Positions 23,892-34,665 are shown, numbered from the stretch's first letter. The stretch: 64,000 bases of DNA from Ariolimax columbianus (GCA_036924085.1 JAVGWX010000002.1:151342071-151406070), one strand, 5' to 3'. Notes: generated by a model not told the origin, from the letters alone. Translations and numbers: made by a program.

Positions 23892-23903
23892 GTTAGAGCC
23901 ATT
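23892..23903. repeat. 12-bp target-site duplication of LINE-A copy 2 (left; right at 24762-24773)
   Basis: GTTAGAGCCATT is present directly on both sides of the inserted LINE fragment, perfectly conserved. Confidence 0.95.
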
Positions 23904-24761
23904 TTCTTCTTCTTCGTACGCAGTCAGACAGTAACCATTATTTTTTCGAAAAAAGCGGCAGTCATCCTGAGGCTGTCGCCACTGCCATAGAGCTTGTCTT
24001 GCAGTTCCACTGGTGATGGCCACATCTGCTCTCTCTGATCCTCGTATGTCGGGCAGTTCTGCAGCAGATGTTCAGCGGTCATTTTACCAGTACCGCACGG
24101 GCATTCATCGGTACCACCTATCTTCAGTTTGTTGAATAGGTGGTACCTCAGTCTATTGTGGCCAGTGCGAAGTCTGAAAACAACGACCTGCTCTCTTCGG
24201 TTCAACTGGTAATAGGCATCGTTTTTGGTGTAACCAGTATGTTCGGTTTCCCATTTGGTCATGTATCTGGCTTTGATAAGCCGTTTTGACTCTTCGTACG
24301 CCATACTAGTATCTGTTTGTGGTAGTCTTGCACCTTCTTTTGCCAGTCTGTCTGCCTCCTCGTTGCCTTGGATGTTGCAGTGTGATGGGACCCACTGTAC
24401 CACTACCCTTTTTGGTGCGGACTGCTGGCACAGTTTGCAGAGTGCTGCTATTAAGTCATTAAGCTCAGTGTTTTTCTGGCTTTTAAGCGCTGTGACTACG
24501 GCGAGAGCATCTGTAAGCAGGACTATATGGCTTTCATTTTCATTGTGTGTCACCATTTCTTCCACTGCCGCCCTCAGTGCCTCTGCCTCCGCTCTGAAAT
24601 TGCTTGTGTACTTACCAGTAGCGAATGACAGTGTTATTTGTCTGCCATTTGGTATGTTCAGGAATGCTCCTGCTCCTCCGTTATGTGTAGTGTTTGTTAC
24701 AGAACCGTCGGTGTATGCATGGGTCCAGTCCATGCTTGGGTAGCTTTTCGATATGAAGCTT
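23904..24761 (-). mobile_element. LINE-A copy 2, 5'-truncated insertion with 12-bp TSD
   Basis: The element starts (3' end) with TTCTTCTTCTTC, the complement of the (GAA)n tail. It runs through the C-terminal and RNase H coding sequence and stops just upstream of RNase H. GTTAGAGCCATT flanks it at 23892-23903 and 24762-24773, so both ends are fixed. The host sequence is RTE-C. The RNase H frame is intact and matches the copy at 54480-57993 closely, so this is among the younger insertions here. Confidence 0.97.
23924..24761 (-). CDS. RNase H and Cys-rich C-terminal domain of LINE-A copy 2 (5'-truncated, open frame)
   Basis: An open frame of about 280 codons, without its own start because the element is truncated; the frame runs a few codons into the flank. 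RNase H motifs in order are HAYTDGSVTN (first Asp, about 24720), NFRAEAEALRAAVEEM (Glu, about 24595), IVLLTDALAVV (Asp, about 24520) and SHCNIQGNEEADRLAKEGA (last Asp, about 24350). All four catalytic acidic residues are present. After it comes RLRTGHNRLRYHLFNKLKIG and CPCGTGK...AEHLLQNCPTY, a conserved zinc-binding-like tail. It is open but unlikely to be expressed alone. Confidence 0.9.
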
Positions 24762-24991
24762 GTTAGAGCCATTAACAATCGGCAGAAAAAGAGATACCTG
24801 AGCTGAGATATACCAATGACACAGTTGTCCTATCATGGAGCTATGTGGGGCTGGAACAAATAATCATATCGGTAAAGCAACACAGCAAACACCATAATCT
24901 GTACATGTATATAAATAAAACCAAGATAATGAGCACATACAAGGCAAAAATCAAACTTAAAGTTATCCTGGAGCAGCAGGAGATTGAGAAT

Positions 24992-25561
24992 GTCACAAGT
25001 TTTGAGTACCTTGGCTCAATCATAAGCAGCAATGGAGATTGCCTGAAGGTCACAAGTTGTGAGTACCTTGGCTCAATCATAAGCAACAATGGAGATTGCC
25101 TGAAGGTCACAAGTTGTGAGTACCTTGGCTCAATCATAAGCAACAATGGAGATTGCCTGAAGGTCACAAGTTGTGAGTACCTTGGCTCAATCATAAGCAA
25201 CAATGGAGATTGCCTGAAGGTCACAAGTTTTGAGTACCTTGGCTCAATCATAAGCAACAATTGAGATTGCCTGAAGGTCACAAGTTTTGAGTACCTTGGC
25301 TCAATCATAAGCTACAATGGATATTGCCTGAAGGTCACAAGTTGTGAGTACCTTGGCTCAATCATAAGCAACAATGGAGATTGCCTGAAGGTCACAAGTT
25401 GTGAGTACCTTGGCTCAATCATAAGCAATAATGGAGATTGCCTGAAGGTCACAAGTTTTGAGTACCTTGGCTCAATCATAAGCAGCAATGGAGATTACCT
25501 GAAGGTCACAAGTTTTGAGTACCTTGGCTCAATCATAAGCAGCAATGGAGATTGCCTGAAG
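24992..25561 (+). repeat. 57-bp tandem array, exactly 10 units, inside RT coding sequence
   Basis: Units begin with GTCACAAG at 24992, 25049, 25106, 25163, 25220, 25277, 25334, 25391, 25448 and 25505, without indels. Each unit codes for 19 residues (V-T-S-F/C-EYLGSIIS-S/N-NGDCLK), a segment that occurs once in related RTs just after the catalytic motif. The frame is kept except for a stop in unit 5 (about 25262) and substitutions in unit 6. Units 1, 9 and 10 have TTTT and AGCAGC variants; most inner units have TTGT and AGCAAC. Confidence 0.96.
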
Positions 25562-26112
25562 GAAGTGAGAAGGAGAATGGCTAAGGCCAGGCAGAGGTTG
25601 AATAAGATGAAGAATCTGTAGAAGGACTCTAATAAAATGACGAACATAAAAATTCTTCGAACTTGCATCTTCCCGGTGGCAACGTACGGATTTCAAACGT
25701 GGACCACCGCACATACACTTAAGAAAAGGATTGTTTCTTCTGAACTGAAATGCTACAGGAGGGTGCTCAAAAAACCATGAGTGGCGAAACGCAGAAATGG
25801 AGCAATACAAAAAGAGCTTGGCATCGACGAACATTGGTTGGTAAACAACATCTTATCCAGAAAACAAAAATATTTTGGTCACATCAATCCGCATAATGCC
25901 CTAGAGAGAACAATATCGGAAGATATGGTTTCTGAAAGGCGGGGCAGAGGAAGACCGAGAAACAGATGGACCCACGACATCACAGAGGTCCTGAAGATGA
26001 CAGCGACGGAAGCGGGCATTCTGCCCATAGATCGAGAGTCTTACAGATCGGTTGTTTTGAGAGCAACGTTCTGCAAAGAACAACTACATGATGATGAAGC
26101 GAGTCATATCTA

Positions 26113-27173
26113 GAACAGCAGTAAAAAATGTATCATGTGTTTGTTGATTTTAAGAAGGCGTTTGATACGGTATGGCATAAAGCGCTATGGGCAACCATGA
26201 GGATATAAAAAAATCAACGGAAATATATATGTCCTTGAATACCTGTATGGCAAGACGTCCAGCGTAGTTCTTGTGAATGGGAGGCGAGGGGACTGGTTTC
26301 GCACATCAGTTGGTGTAAGACAGGGGTGTACACTCTTTCCAACTCTTTTCAATATATTATTTGAGGGAATTATGGGTGAGGCACTTGGAGGTCACGTTGG
26401 TACTGTCAAGATAGGGTCAAACGATTACCAACCTTCGTTTTGCAAATGATATCGACGGGTCGGCAGGTTCAGAAGCAGAACTCAAGGAATGGGTCAGAAG
26501 GCTCGATGAAACAGCTCTTGATTATGGTATGGAGATAAACGCTGGAAAGACAAAATTAATGACCAACAACGCCGATGGCTTCAACAGCATAATGAAAGCT
26601 AATGGTCAGGAACTCGAATCGGTTGACCGTTTTAAATAGCTGGAGTCCATTGTCAGTGATGAAGGATCAAAATGTGAGGTGTTGGCTAAAATAGCACAGA
26701 CAATAGCGGCGCTTGCACTGATTTACAAAATCTGACAAAATAAACAGTTAGCACAATGCACGAAAATCAGATTAATGCGTACACTGGTCCTGTGAATATT
26801 CATCTATGCTTGTGAGGCATGGACAGTTACAGCTGTCATTCAGCGAAGGATACAGGCCTTAGAGATGAGATGTTTCCGAAGACTTTTAAAAGTCACGTGC
26901 AAAGATCGAGTTACAAATGAGGAAATACGAGACAGAATTACAAAAGAAATAGGGCCTTTTGAAGACCTCTTGGCAACTGTCAAACGATGGAAACACGCTT
27001 GGTACGGTCACATATCGAGATCAAATGGTCTTGCAAATACAATATTTCACGGAAAAGTGCAATGCAGACGACGAAGAGGCCGTCCCAAAAAGAGGTGTGA
27101 GGACAACATAAAAGAATGGACCAATCTCCGACCAAAAGAAACACAGGCAGCGGTCTCGTACAGAGAAGGGTAG
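26113..27173 (+). pseudogene. RTE-B copy 2 RT and C-terminus (3' half)
   Basis: It resumes with MYHVFVDFKKAFDTVWHKAL (motif A, from about 26130), then a GVRQGCTLFPTLFN block (about 26310). The motif C site reads RFANDID (about 26443), Asp changed to Asn, so the RT would be inactive. The C-terminus, open at 26865-27173, reads MRCFRRLLKVTCKDRVTNEE, then KHAWYGHISRS and CRRRRGRPKKRCEDNIKEW. Frameshifts lie near 26405 and 26640. Confidence 0.9.
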
Positions 27174-27534
27174 AGGGGTGTTGCGAGGGTGTCTTTATGT
27201 GTGCCCCAACGACCTCACCGGTTACGGGATGACCTGACCTGACCTGATACGTTAGTCCTCCTCCCCACATTATGTAAGGAGACACTATACTATAGGAGGT
27301 AGATTAATTCATTTACCTTAGTACAAGAGGTACATATAGTGATATCAAATTTAAAATGCTAATCTCAAGATTTAAATGTATTTAAATCAAAAGAATGTAA
27401 GAATGCACAAATAACATATAGATCTTCAACTCCAATGTAAAGGTCGTCCTATTATATGCCTCTATAAAAAAGGGAGCAACGAAGACACAACAAAACAGTT
27501 TACAACTTCCATGATTGAGTTATTGCTGTGAAAA

Positions 27535-27850
27535 GTGGGATTAAAATGTCGTGATAAAATGTCGAAGGTGGAACTGGGAAATATCACAGCATTGTCATTT
27601 GAACTTGACGAAACAGGACGTGCATTTTGGAAAACAGATGATATCATTACAAGACATGTTCTATTTTGGAATCCACGAGGTAAACGAAGTGGATTAGACC
27701 AAACTAGTCAAGGAAGAAAAGCGATTACGTCAAATATAACAACAACAGGGAAGACGTGGCCAGAGAAGGACATGATGGGCGCTTCTACCTAGAAGCTGAC
27801 AGGATTTGGTTCATTGATTGGTGGAAAAACAGTATCGATAGGAGGTAGGT
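27535..27850 (+). pseudogene. C-terminal stub of an RTE-like LINE
   Basis: The frame reads FWKTDDIITRHVLFWNPRGK followed by RSG, then GKTWPEKDMM. This follows the block (W-x-G-H...R-x-A-L-x-W-N-P-x-G-x-R-x-x-G-R-P) that ends many RTE-like polyproteins, with G-K-T-W about 35 residues later as usual. It stops at 27790-27792. The upstream RT is not present, consistent with strong 5' truncation. The family is not the same as RTE-B or RTE-C by its text. Confidence 0.55.
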
Positions 27851-30194
27851 AAGTACGATGATAGTCAGCTTATTTTCTCTCCACGTATGCCGTAAGATGT
27901 ACACAAAATCAGTTAACCAAGATTTGTAGCATGGTTTAAATGTACTTTTCTTGAGATGTAAATGTGCGTAGAGTTTCTGAAACCTACTGATTTCCAGTCG
28001 CTCTAGGTGATGCATATGTTTGTTTGCTGCTCAAGATTAACATTCACACCGCCCATTTGCTTATACGTATTTTACATGTTTATTTAAAATACCTGCAATT
28101 GGGGTCTTGTGTATTGCTATGTTTAGTAAAAAAGGAAATGAAGGTTATAATATTATATTTCAAGTTCTAGAAGAGATTAGGAGAAGATCATCATCAATGA
28201 CTGAATAAACAGTTTTTGCTGTTCGTCCATCGCGTGTGAAGAAGACCCTTTCTCTTTTTGTTCATCCAGTTCTTTCATTTGAGAGGTCTGTGAGTTGGGG
28301 TTAGGGCGGGTGCGCATATGTTATTGCTGGATACACGAAAAGAGACTGACGCGTGATGAATTCGATATAAGTGAAGAACGGTTGCGCAGTTTATTGACCT
28401 CATTACCTCGCCCAAGTCCAACTGAAACCAGTAGTAAGAAAAGGTAGGACGACTGGATAAGGAATCGGGTGCAGTGGATGAACATGTCTGCCCATGTCGA
28501 TCGACACTGCTCAGTACATTTGCTTTTTGTGGTAGCCTGATGACGTCATTCTTGCTTAGCTGGCTAGAGCAGGGTAGGGCAAGGGAAATCTAAGAATCTT
28601 GCACTGTTCTAGTTTCTTCTGCATCGCTCCGGTGGTTTCGCTTTTTTTCCTTAAATTTATGTTCCAAATCTATCCTTTTTCTGGTCGACTTGCCGTGGGT
28701 TCGTTTAGGTTTTTCACTGACAACGATTCCGAGGTATGCTATACACCTTGACATCTCCAGTTGATCTAAGTGTCATTTAAGTGTTGGGAGTACGTATACA
28801 TTGCCACTTGGTCAGACTGCCCTACACGGTCTAACGAATTTTGGACTCCACTGTTTGTGTGCCCACGCGTATTTGGGAATAGGGGATGGTTGGTTTACGG
28901 TTTGACTGCCACTAGAACACGGCACAGTAAGCAAACAGGTGTATCCCTTTTCACATATTATAATTACAATATAGACTTCCGGGTGTTCTGTCGGTGCGGT
29001 GAAATACTTCCTGACTTCACTCAATTTGTCAGAAGAAAACGAAATGGGCACAAATATCCGGGGCCGATGTGTCAGCTTCTGAATCACCAAAAACATCAAA
29101 GAAGACATTAATTTGCTAGAGTAATTGAAAGCCGTCAATCGAGTCGTAAAAAGCGAATAATGAAGGATTTGACCTGATTACACATTTCATCATGTAAAAA
29201 GCAGTACATAACTAGATAATCCATATCTACTGGACACACGTGATTTGATATAGCTCCAGGCGCCCTGTTAGTGGGCCAGTCCTATTTTTTGCAAATAGAA
29301 AAGAAGCAGACGAAAATAAGAAAATATAATGACTAACGTAAATTACTAAACTCCAACGGTAAATCAATACACAATAACTTAATAATACATTAAACAAATG
29401 AATTAATTCACAAAAATCATTCATTCCGCGCAACTATTAATTCAGCAAAACAAACTAACCGGAAACAAACAATTGTCACGCACGTCGTGAATTTATTGAC
29501 AAGGCCGGGTTGTGTAGTAAGTTAGAAACTGTTGGCAAAGATTGTTTGCGAATGTTTGAAGTCAATTTGCTATGATATATATAGATAAAGACAGTGAATG
29601 GAGGGATCTGATGGAAATATGAAGTTGATGACAAACTGTCACAATCAGAGTGACAAAGGTGACATGATGTCATGTGAGTGTATAAGGACTTGAGAGAAGA
29701 GGGACTTGGTAGACTGACAGCTGTTGCAGAAAAATGGTGATTTAAGGGACTCTCTGGCATACGGGATAGGGTCAGAATTACATTGTAATCAGCAGCATAT
29801 TGTTTAGGTTGTCGTCTATTGGGTCAATAAAGCCAGAAGGAAAAGATGGTTCCGGCATAGCTTATTAGAACGCTATCCCATTATGTTCCTTTGGCAATTG
29901 AACCATTACATTGGCTCTTTCCGTCTTATCAGACTATTGTAATTGTACATTGAAAACAAGGTATGTAACTTCAGTCCATGCCCTTGTTGAATGGGACTCG
30001 CAATTCCAATCCGAGCAGAAAAGTGCCTTACCCAGTGTGTGCAATGAAAGTCATAACTGTTTGCGGCACCGCATGGTGTGGTGTGTCTTCTAAAACGCTG
30101 AACCGTTAGCCTATCAATATCTCCCGTGTCTGTATTCCATGCTTAAATACTGCCCCTCCCTGTAACACGATTCGTGCTGTTATGTTTCGATGAT
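27851..30194. other. no recognisable gene
   Basis: Open frames at 28770-29111, 28812-29138, 29227-29433 and 29476-29760 show no recognisable motif. I see no repeat structure of note. Confidence 0.5.
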
Positions 30195-30478
30195 TCCAAA
30201 TCAATGCCTGCATCATTCATATCCCACTTGCATACATCATTGTACCAAAGAAGTAACCTGCCCCGAAACCTTTTCCCCAACTGTAATTCCCCATAATAAA
30301 GATATTTTTATATTCTGCCATCATACATCCTCCGAGTGTGTCCCAGCCATCGGAGCCTTCGAAGACTAAGCATGCAAAATATTGGGGCAATGTTCTCTCC
30401 AACACCTCTCCGTTGGTGATTATGTCTTATCATCAAACACTCGTGATTCTGCGCAGGCACCTCATGTGATAGCACCTC
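30195..30478 (-). pseudogene. C-terminal stub of an RTE-like LINE, abutting a tandem array
   Basis: Read on the minus strand across frames: CYHMRCLRRITSV (about 30474-30436), a TNGEVLERTLPQYF block (about 30415), RRLRWLGHTRRMYDGRI (about 30358) and a YYGELQLGKRFRGR block (about 30290). The order HMRCLRRI ... VLERA ... RLRWLGH..RM.DGRIPK...YGEL is that of a common animal LINE C-terminus. Two in-frame stops and one frame change are present. Its upstream end stops where the 46/44-bp array begins. Confidence 0.72.
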
Positions 30479-30486
30479 ATCCCGAT

Positions 30487-30942
30487 GAGAGTGGTCGTAA
30501 GAAGTTGCAATCACCTGGAATTCAATCACAAAGTCAGTGGTCGTAAGGTGTTCCAATCACATTGGATACAATCTCTAAGAGAGTGGTCGTAAGGTGTTCC
30601 AAACTTCTGGGATATAATCTCTAAGAGAGTGGTCGTAAGGTGTTGCACACTCCAAGGATACAATCCCGATGAGAGTGCCAAAGGTGTTGCGCACACCAGG
30701 AATACAATCCCGATGAGAGTGGCAAAGGTGTTGCAGACCCCAGGGATACAATCCTGATGAGAGTGGCAAAAGGGATGCACACACCAGGGATACAATCCTG
30801 ATGAGAGTGGCAAAAGTGATGCACACACCGGGGATACAATCCTGATGAGAGTGGCAAAAGTGATGCACACACCAGGGATACAATCCTGATGAGAGTGGCA
30901 AAGGTGTTGCACACACCAGGGATACAATCCTGATGAGAGTGG
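30487..30942. repeat. tandem array, 46-bp units passing into 44-bp units
   Basis: GAGAGTGG-type unit starts are at 30487, 30533, 30579, 30625, 30671 (46-bp steps), then 30715, 30759, 30803, 30847, 30891 and 30935 (44-bp steps). The 46-bp units carry GTCGTAAGGTGTTCC-like text and the 44-bp units GCAAAGGTGTTGC or GCAAAAGTGATGC. All three minus-strand frames stay open across it, giving overlapping artefact peptides rich in HCHSHQD and LYPWCV. Confidence 0.93.
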
Positions 30943-31689
30943 CAACAAACGTACTCGGTTCAGTTCAGGCAGGTTGTAAGTAGTTCTACCGTAGCGAGAA
31001 TTGTAACCTGAAATCTCAGTTAGCACATCCAATCATAACACGGGCTCCAGAAGGACATATCCCCAACGTTTCGGAATCCTTTTGTTCCATAACAGAGTTC
31101 TATAGACAGAAGTGGGCAGACCGCTAAGGACTTGCCTCATCGCCAACTGCCGACATGCACTAAGTGACCACACTATTAGATTGTTTGAGTACATGTACAA
31201 TTGTTAGTTAACTAAAGGAGATAGAGGGCAGCACTGGGTGTTAGCTCCGGATGCTACAATCCAGCTCATGCTGACAATCTTTGATTATATAGTTCAGTCC
31301 TAGATAAGAGAAAATGTTCATGTTGTAATGGACAAGATATGCAACTAAATATTATCCATGTGCTTTTTATTGATAAAGAAAATATTTCATGTGTTTGTTC
31401 TTACTTTCTTGTGAGGGAAATAATTAAGGTAAAAGAGAAAACTCCACAAATATCACAACGAGTGTGTGAGTGTAAGAAAGATAGTAAAACGTGTAACACT
31501 GTAACAAAAGAAATCAATTCAACTAAAGAACTATATAAACAAACAATCAGTCCCCTCCCTCCCCCCCCCCCCTAAAAAAATGGAAACAATCAATTTAATG
31601 CAAATAAATCATTTTAAAAAAACCAATAATGTTAAACAAAAAAAATCCACTAAGAAATGCAACAAAACAATTATCGTAGCAAGACAAGT
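30943..31689. other. no recognisable gene
   Basis: Unremarkable DNA with a C-run at 31558-31572. The frame at 31339-31575 is not family-like. Confidence 0.5.
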
Positions 31690-32215
31690 TTTTTTTCAAC
31701 CAAACAAATAAATCTACAAAAGAATTAAATCAACACAATATCTAAATTTAAAAAAATCTGAAATCGACAAAACAATTAAATCAATAGAACAATTTAATCA
31801 AGAAAACATATAAATCAACAAAACAATTAAATCAACTAAACAATGTAATCAACAAAACAATTTAATCAACAAAACATATAAATCAACAAAACTGTTAAAC
31901 CAACAAGACAGTTACATTAAAACAGCAGTTAAATCAACAATGCAATACATAAATAAAAAGCAGTCAAATGAACAACACACGTACGTCCACAAAACAATTA
32001 AATCAACAAAACATATAAATTAACAAAACAATTAAATCAATAAAACAGTTAAATCAGCGAAACAATTCAATAAACAAAGGAATTTAATCAACCAAAACAT
32101 TTAAATCAACAAAACAATTAAATCAACAAACTAGTAAACGAACACAACAGATAAATCGAAACAAAATTATTATAAAACAAGTAAATCAGCGAAATATGTA
32201 AATCAACAATACAAT
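31690..32215. repeat. A-rich degenerate minisatellite (AAATCAACAAAACAATT type)
   Basis: Repeated irregularly every 16-17 bp or multiples, with T-poor, A/C-rich text throughout. No coding. Confidence 0.85.
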
Positions 32216-32744
32216 ATCTTCAGCAAAGTTGGGGTTGGAGGAAAATGGAGTTTATATTCTATTAATGTCCCCATTTAGTGACGCAGTTAATAACACATCA
32301 TTTTATACTCAAGCTAACTGTGCCATTTAAATACAAACTCGGTTAGCAGAATACTTTAAAAATAACTAAACACACAATGTATTTGCGGAGTTGGAAATAA
32401 TCAGTTCGTAATAGACAGAATTGCAATAAGAGAGTGTTCGAAATGGATTTAATTGTTGTATTTGTAAAGGACCGACCGAAAAAATTAGACAAAAAAAAGC
32501 ACTGAAGAACTTGGGCGACAAAAGACCCTCCAGAAAAGCTTGAAAGAACATTAACGTATTAGAGCAACAAGACACTTCAAAGAATATCATGAAAGAGCAT
32601 TAAACAATTAGAGCAGCCAGAGACTTCAAGGAAAATCTTTAAATAACAATAACAAATTAGAACAATAAAAGATATTGAGCAAAGAACCTGGGAAATCAAT
32701 TCTTCTTTTTGACGGGCTTTTTGAAAATGGCGTTTTGTTATGCT
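32216..32744. other. no recognisable gene
   Basis: AT-rich sequence with a local near-repeat, CTTGAAAGAACATTAA-like, near 32540-32640. Nothing coding recognised. Confidence 0.5.
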
Positions 32745-32945
32745 ATGTAGTTGATTAGAAGGAAGTCACAGTTCTGGAATTCTGAAGGGAAGAGATGTAG
32801 GGGAAGACCTAAACGCTTATGGAGAAGTGAAGGAGAGATATACTTCAAAACAGTAAAACTACATGCGTGGACTTGAAAAGTTGGGCGCATCACAGAAAGA
32901 CAGCGAATATTTGTTGGGGAGCTATCCCCAGTAGAAAGTTTGTAG
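32745..32945 (+). pseudogene. C-terminal stub of an RTE-like LINE
   Basis: The frame reads RRKSQFWNSEGKRCRGRPKR followed by LWRSEGE, then after one stop RITERQRIF. This fits the terminal block A-x-x-W-N-x-x-G-K-R-x-R-G-R-P-K-x-x-W-R with A-Q-D-R some 30 residues later. Only the last 60-70 residues remain. Confidence 0.55.
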
Positions 32946-33604
32946 GTTTTCGATGATTGATCTAATGTAGTAATTTACGCTAGCAGCCTGTTTACAGGGC
33001 TACCACTTTGAAATAGAACAGAGGCTTAGACCGTTCTAGTTTGCTGAACATCACGCAATCAGATGGGAGTCGTTGACGGCTGTCATCTCCTTTAGTAAGT
33101 CTCAGCACCGAAAAAAGCAGCTAACGAGCTAAGGTAATTCAAACTTCAATCAAAAGCACGAACGAGCAGCTAAGGAACTAGGGCATTGACAGATGGGATA
33201 AGCTAATTTAAAGACTGCACATTATTAACAAAGAGGATGGAACCCAATGGTCGATAGTGAGGATACATATTCTGGCGACGGGATTAACTAATGTGACATA
33301 CATATTACTCTTCTTCAATGAATCCGTCAGGTTTCACTTGAAATCTATAGTTTTAATGGATATTATCATCTTATTTATATTGCTCCATCCATGATATTAC
33401 CCGTTATCGCGTTAACATCCACTTTTTGGGAATGTGTTTTAGTGTGCCTACCCTTACTTTCCTCCATGGATGTCAAATCAAACAACTGCATTGTAATAAT
33501 GTTTGTTCTCTTTCTGAATGTGTTGTCCATCCCTCTGTTCTTCTTCTACCATAATCTTCAACTAAATTGGTTGTTGTCTTGTTCAATTAATTAATTACAT
33601 GTTT
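32946..33604. other. no recognisable gene
   Basis: The open frame at 33391-33594 is hydrophobic but not family-like. Nothing recognised. Confidence 0.5.
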
Positions 33605-34665
33605 CCAAGAAATAGGTCTAGATAGTAAAGACATAAGATTGTTCCGTAATCTGTACTGGGAACAAACTGCTACATTAAAATCAGGAAAGTTATGATCTCT
33701 AAGTATGGATGTGCAAAGAGGACTCAGACAGGGATGTGTATTATCCCCTTGTATTTTTAATATTTTAATATCTACACAGATAAATTATTCAACAAAAAAA
33801 GAAGAGGGAATGTAGGGGCTTGTCGTTGGAGGATTGGCAATGGGTTCAATCTAAGATATGCGGATGATACAGTTTTGATGACAAAAAGGAAGCAAGAATT
33901 AGAAGAGCTTGTGACAAAAATATACACGACAAGTCAATAGTTTGGATTATACATAAATATAAAGAGAACAAAGACTATGTTCATTTGGAAAAAAAGTGAC
34001 AAGAAACCATGTATGCATATACACATACAAGATCAACTATTTGAACAGGTACAGAGTTTCTCCTATCTAGGTCATACAATAACGGAAGAAGGCAGGTGTG
34101 AGACAAGAATCAGAACGAGAAAAGGTATGGCCAAGATGGTATTCGACAACATACGACACATACTGACATCCAAACAGATACATCAGATATTGAAAATGAG
34201 AATTGTCAGGTGTTATGCATACTCGCCACTACTTCATGGCGCAGAAATATGGACAATGAAAAACAAGTTTGAAAAGAGCATTGAAGTTATCGAAATGTGG
34301 GTACATAGAAGATTGCGTCGCCTTTCTTTGAAAAAGAAGAAAACACATTTAGAGGTATTGGAAAAGTTAGGAGGGGGGGGGGGGGGTGGTGAAAAGAGAA
34401 TTAAAGACTGAAATCAGGGTTAGACAGCTACCTTATTTTGGTCATATAACAAGACATACCTACGTGTTGAAGACCATACCGGCCGGTAGGGTGGAAGGCA
34501 GTTGTTTAAGAGGGAGACAACGCTTTAAGTGGGCGGATAACATCGGGAGAAGGACTGGAAAAAGCCTCCCAGATTGCACAATTACGGCAAGAGATAGAGT
34601 ACACTGGATATCAACTGTATCCGACCTTCGATGCGGGCATGGCACCTTATATGAATTGAGCATTG
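33605..34665 (+). mobile_element. RTE-D, RTE-like LINE relic, 5'-truncated
   Basis: It starts within RT (GLDSKDIRLFRNLYWEQTA, about 33620), then VQRGLRQGCVLSP (about 33715), LRYADDTVLMTKRKQELEEL (about 33850, both catalytic Asp present) and FSYLGHTITEEGRCETRI (about 34050). The C-terminus has RQLPYFGHITRHTYVLKTIP (about 34420) and LRGRQRFKWADNIGRRTGKS (about 34510), and ends DLRCGHGT near 34645. Frames change near 33760, 33840 and at a G14 run at 34373-34386. Distinct from RTE-B and RTE-C. Confidence 0.88.
33977..34663 (+). pseudogene. RTE-D thumb and C-terminus, frame broken at a G14 run
   Basis: Two overlapping frames (33977-34411 and 34386-34688) carry successive parts of one protein. The switch lies on a homopolymer of 14 G, a plausible slippage site or sequencing error. 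The block IVRCYAYSPLLHGAEIWTMK followed later by WVHRRLRRLS is typical of the region between thumb and the LINE C-terminus. Confidence 0.82.

Larger units (their letters stand above)
22834..26097 (+). mobile_element. RTE-C, a second RTE-like LINE, nested in RTE-B and itself interrupted
   Basis: It starts inside the endonuclease-RT linker, so it is 5'-truncated. It runs through RT motifs to 23891, is interrupted by LINE-A copy 2 (23904-24761), and resumes at 24774 with motif C, thumb and C-terminus. It ends in an ATGATGATG-type 3' tail at about 26087-26097. Coding features are a KSPGCDDIHSEFIEAGEE block (about 23190), a GRGTRDHILNIRNIIEKCRE block (23490-23550) and the C-terminus ERRGRGRPRNRWTHDITEVL (about 25936). 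Inside RT there is a 29-bp tandem duplication at 23569-23646 and a 57-bp array at 24992-25561. Confidence 0.9.
22980..26100 (+). pseudogene. RTE-C reverse transcriptase relic
   Basis: Readable RT blocks are KKGDMKQCANYRTVALISHT (about 23342), the GRGTRD finger block, the motif A block (IDYTKAFDCV in family form, here duplicated in 29-bp units) and VRQGCIISPCLFNI (about 23800). Motif C reads RYTNDTVVLS (about 24800); its first catalytic Asp is Asn. The EYLGSIIS thumb block is multiplied tenfold. The end piece 25781-26113 reads GIDEHWLVNNILSRKQKYF, then a GHINPHNALERTISEDM block. Stops and frame changes occur throughout, and LINE-A separates the PQG-type block from motif C. Confidence 0.87.
20830..27255 (+). 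mobile_element. RTE-B copy 2, near full length, split by RTE-C
   Basis: The element is in two parts. 20830-22833 holds a 5' region, endonuclease, linker and the first RT motifs. 26098-27255 holds the rest of RT, the C-terminus, and a 3' end in TGACC units at 27232-27252. The join matches continuous sequence in the minus-strand copy (about 13390-13440): left and right parts both contain AGCGAG, ATAT, AGAAC and CAGTAAA in order, an imperfect duplication of about 27 bp that I read as the target site of RTE-C. The two parts together give the normal RTE order. Degenerate throughout. Confidence 0.9.

Noticed and set aside
24255..24743. Plus-strand open frame of 162 codons, also seen as antisense at 57150-57638
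   Set aside because: It is a shadow of the intact RNase H frame on the other strand; it recurs only because the LINE recurs.
24845..25264. Open frame with repeated EYLGSIIS units that looks like a repeat-solenoid protein
   Set aside because: It is the RTE-C reverse transcriptase with a 57-bp expansion; the same block occurs once in related RTs and the flanks are RT.
30526..31032. Cys/His-rich repeat protein (CHSHQD, LYPWCV)
   Set aside because: It is a 44/46-bp tandem array read in three frames; the period is not divisible by three and each frame shows the same words.
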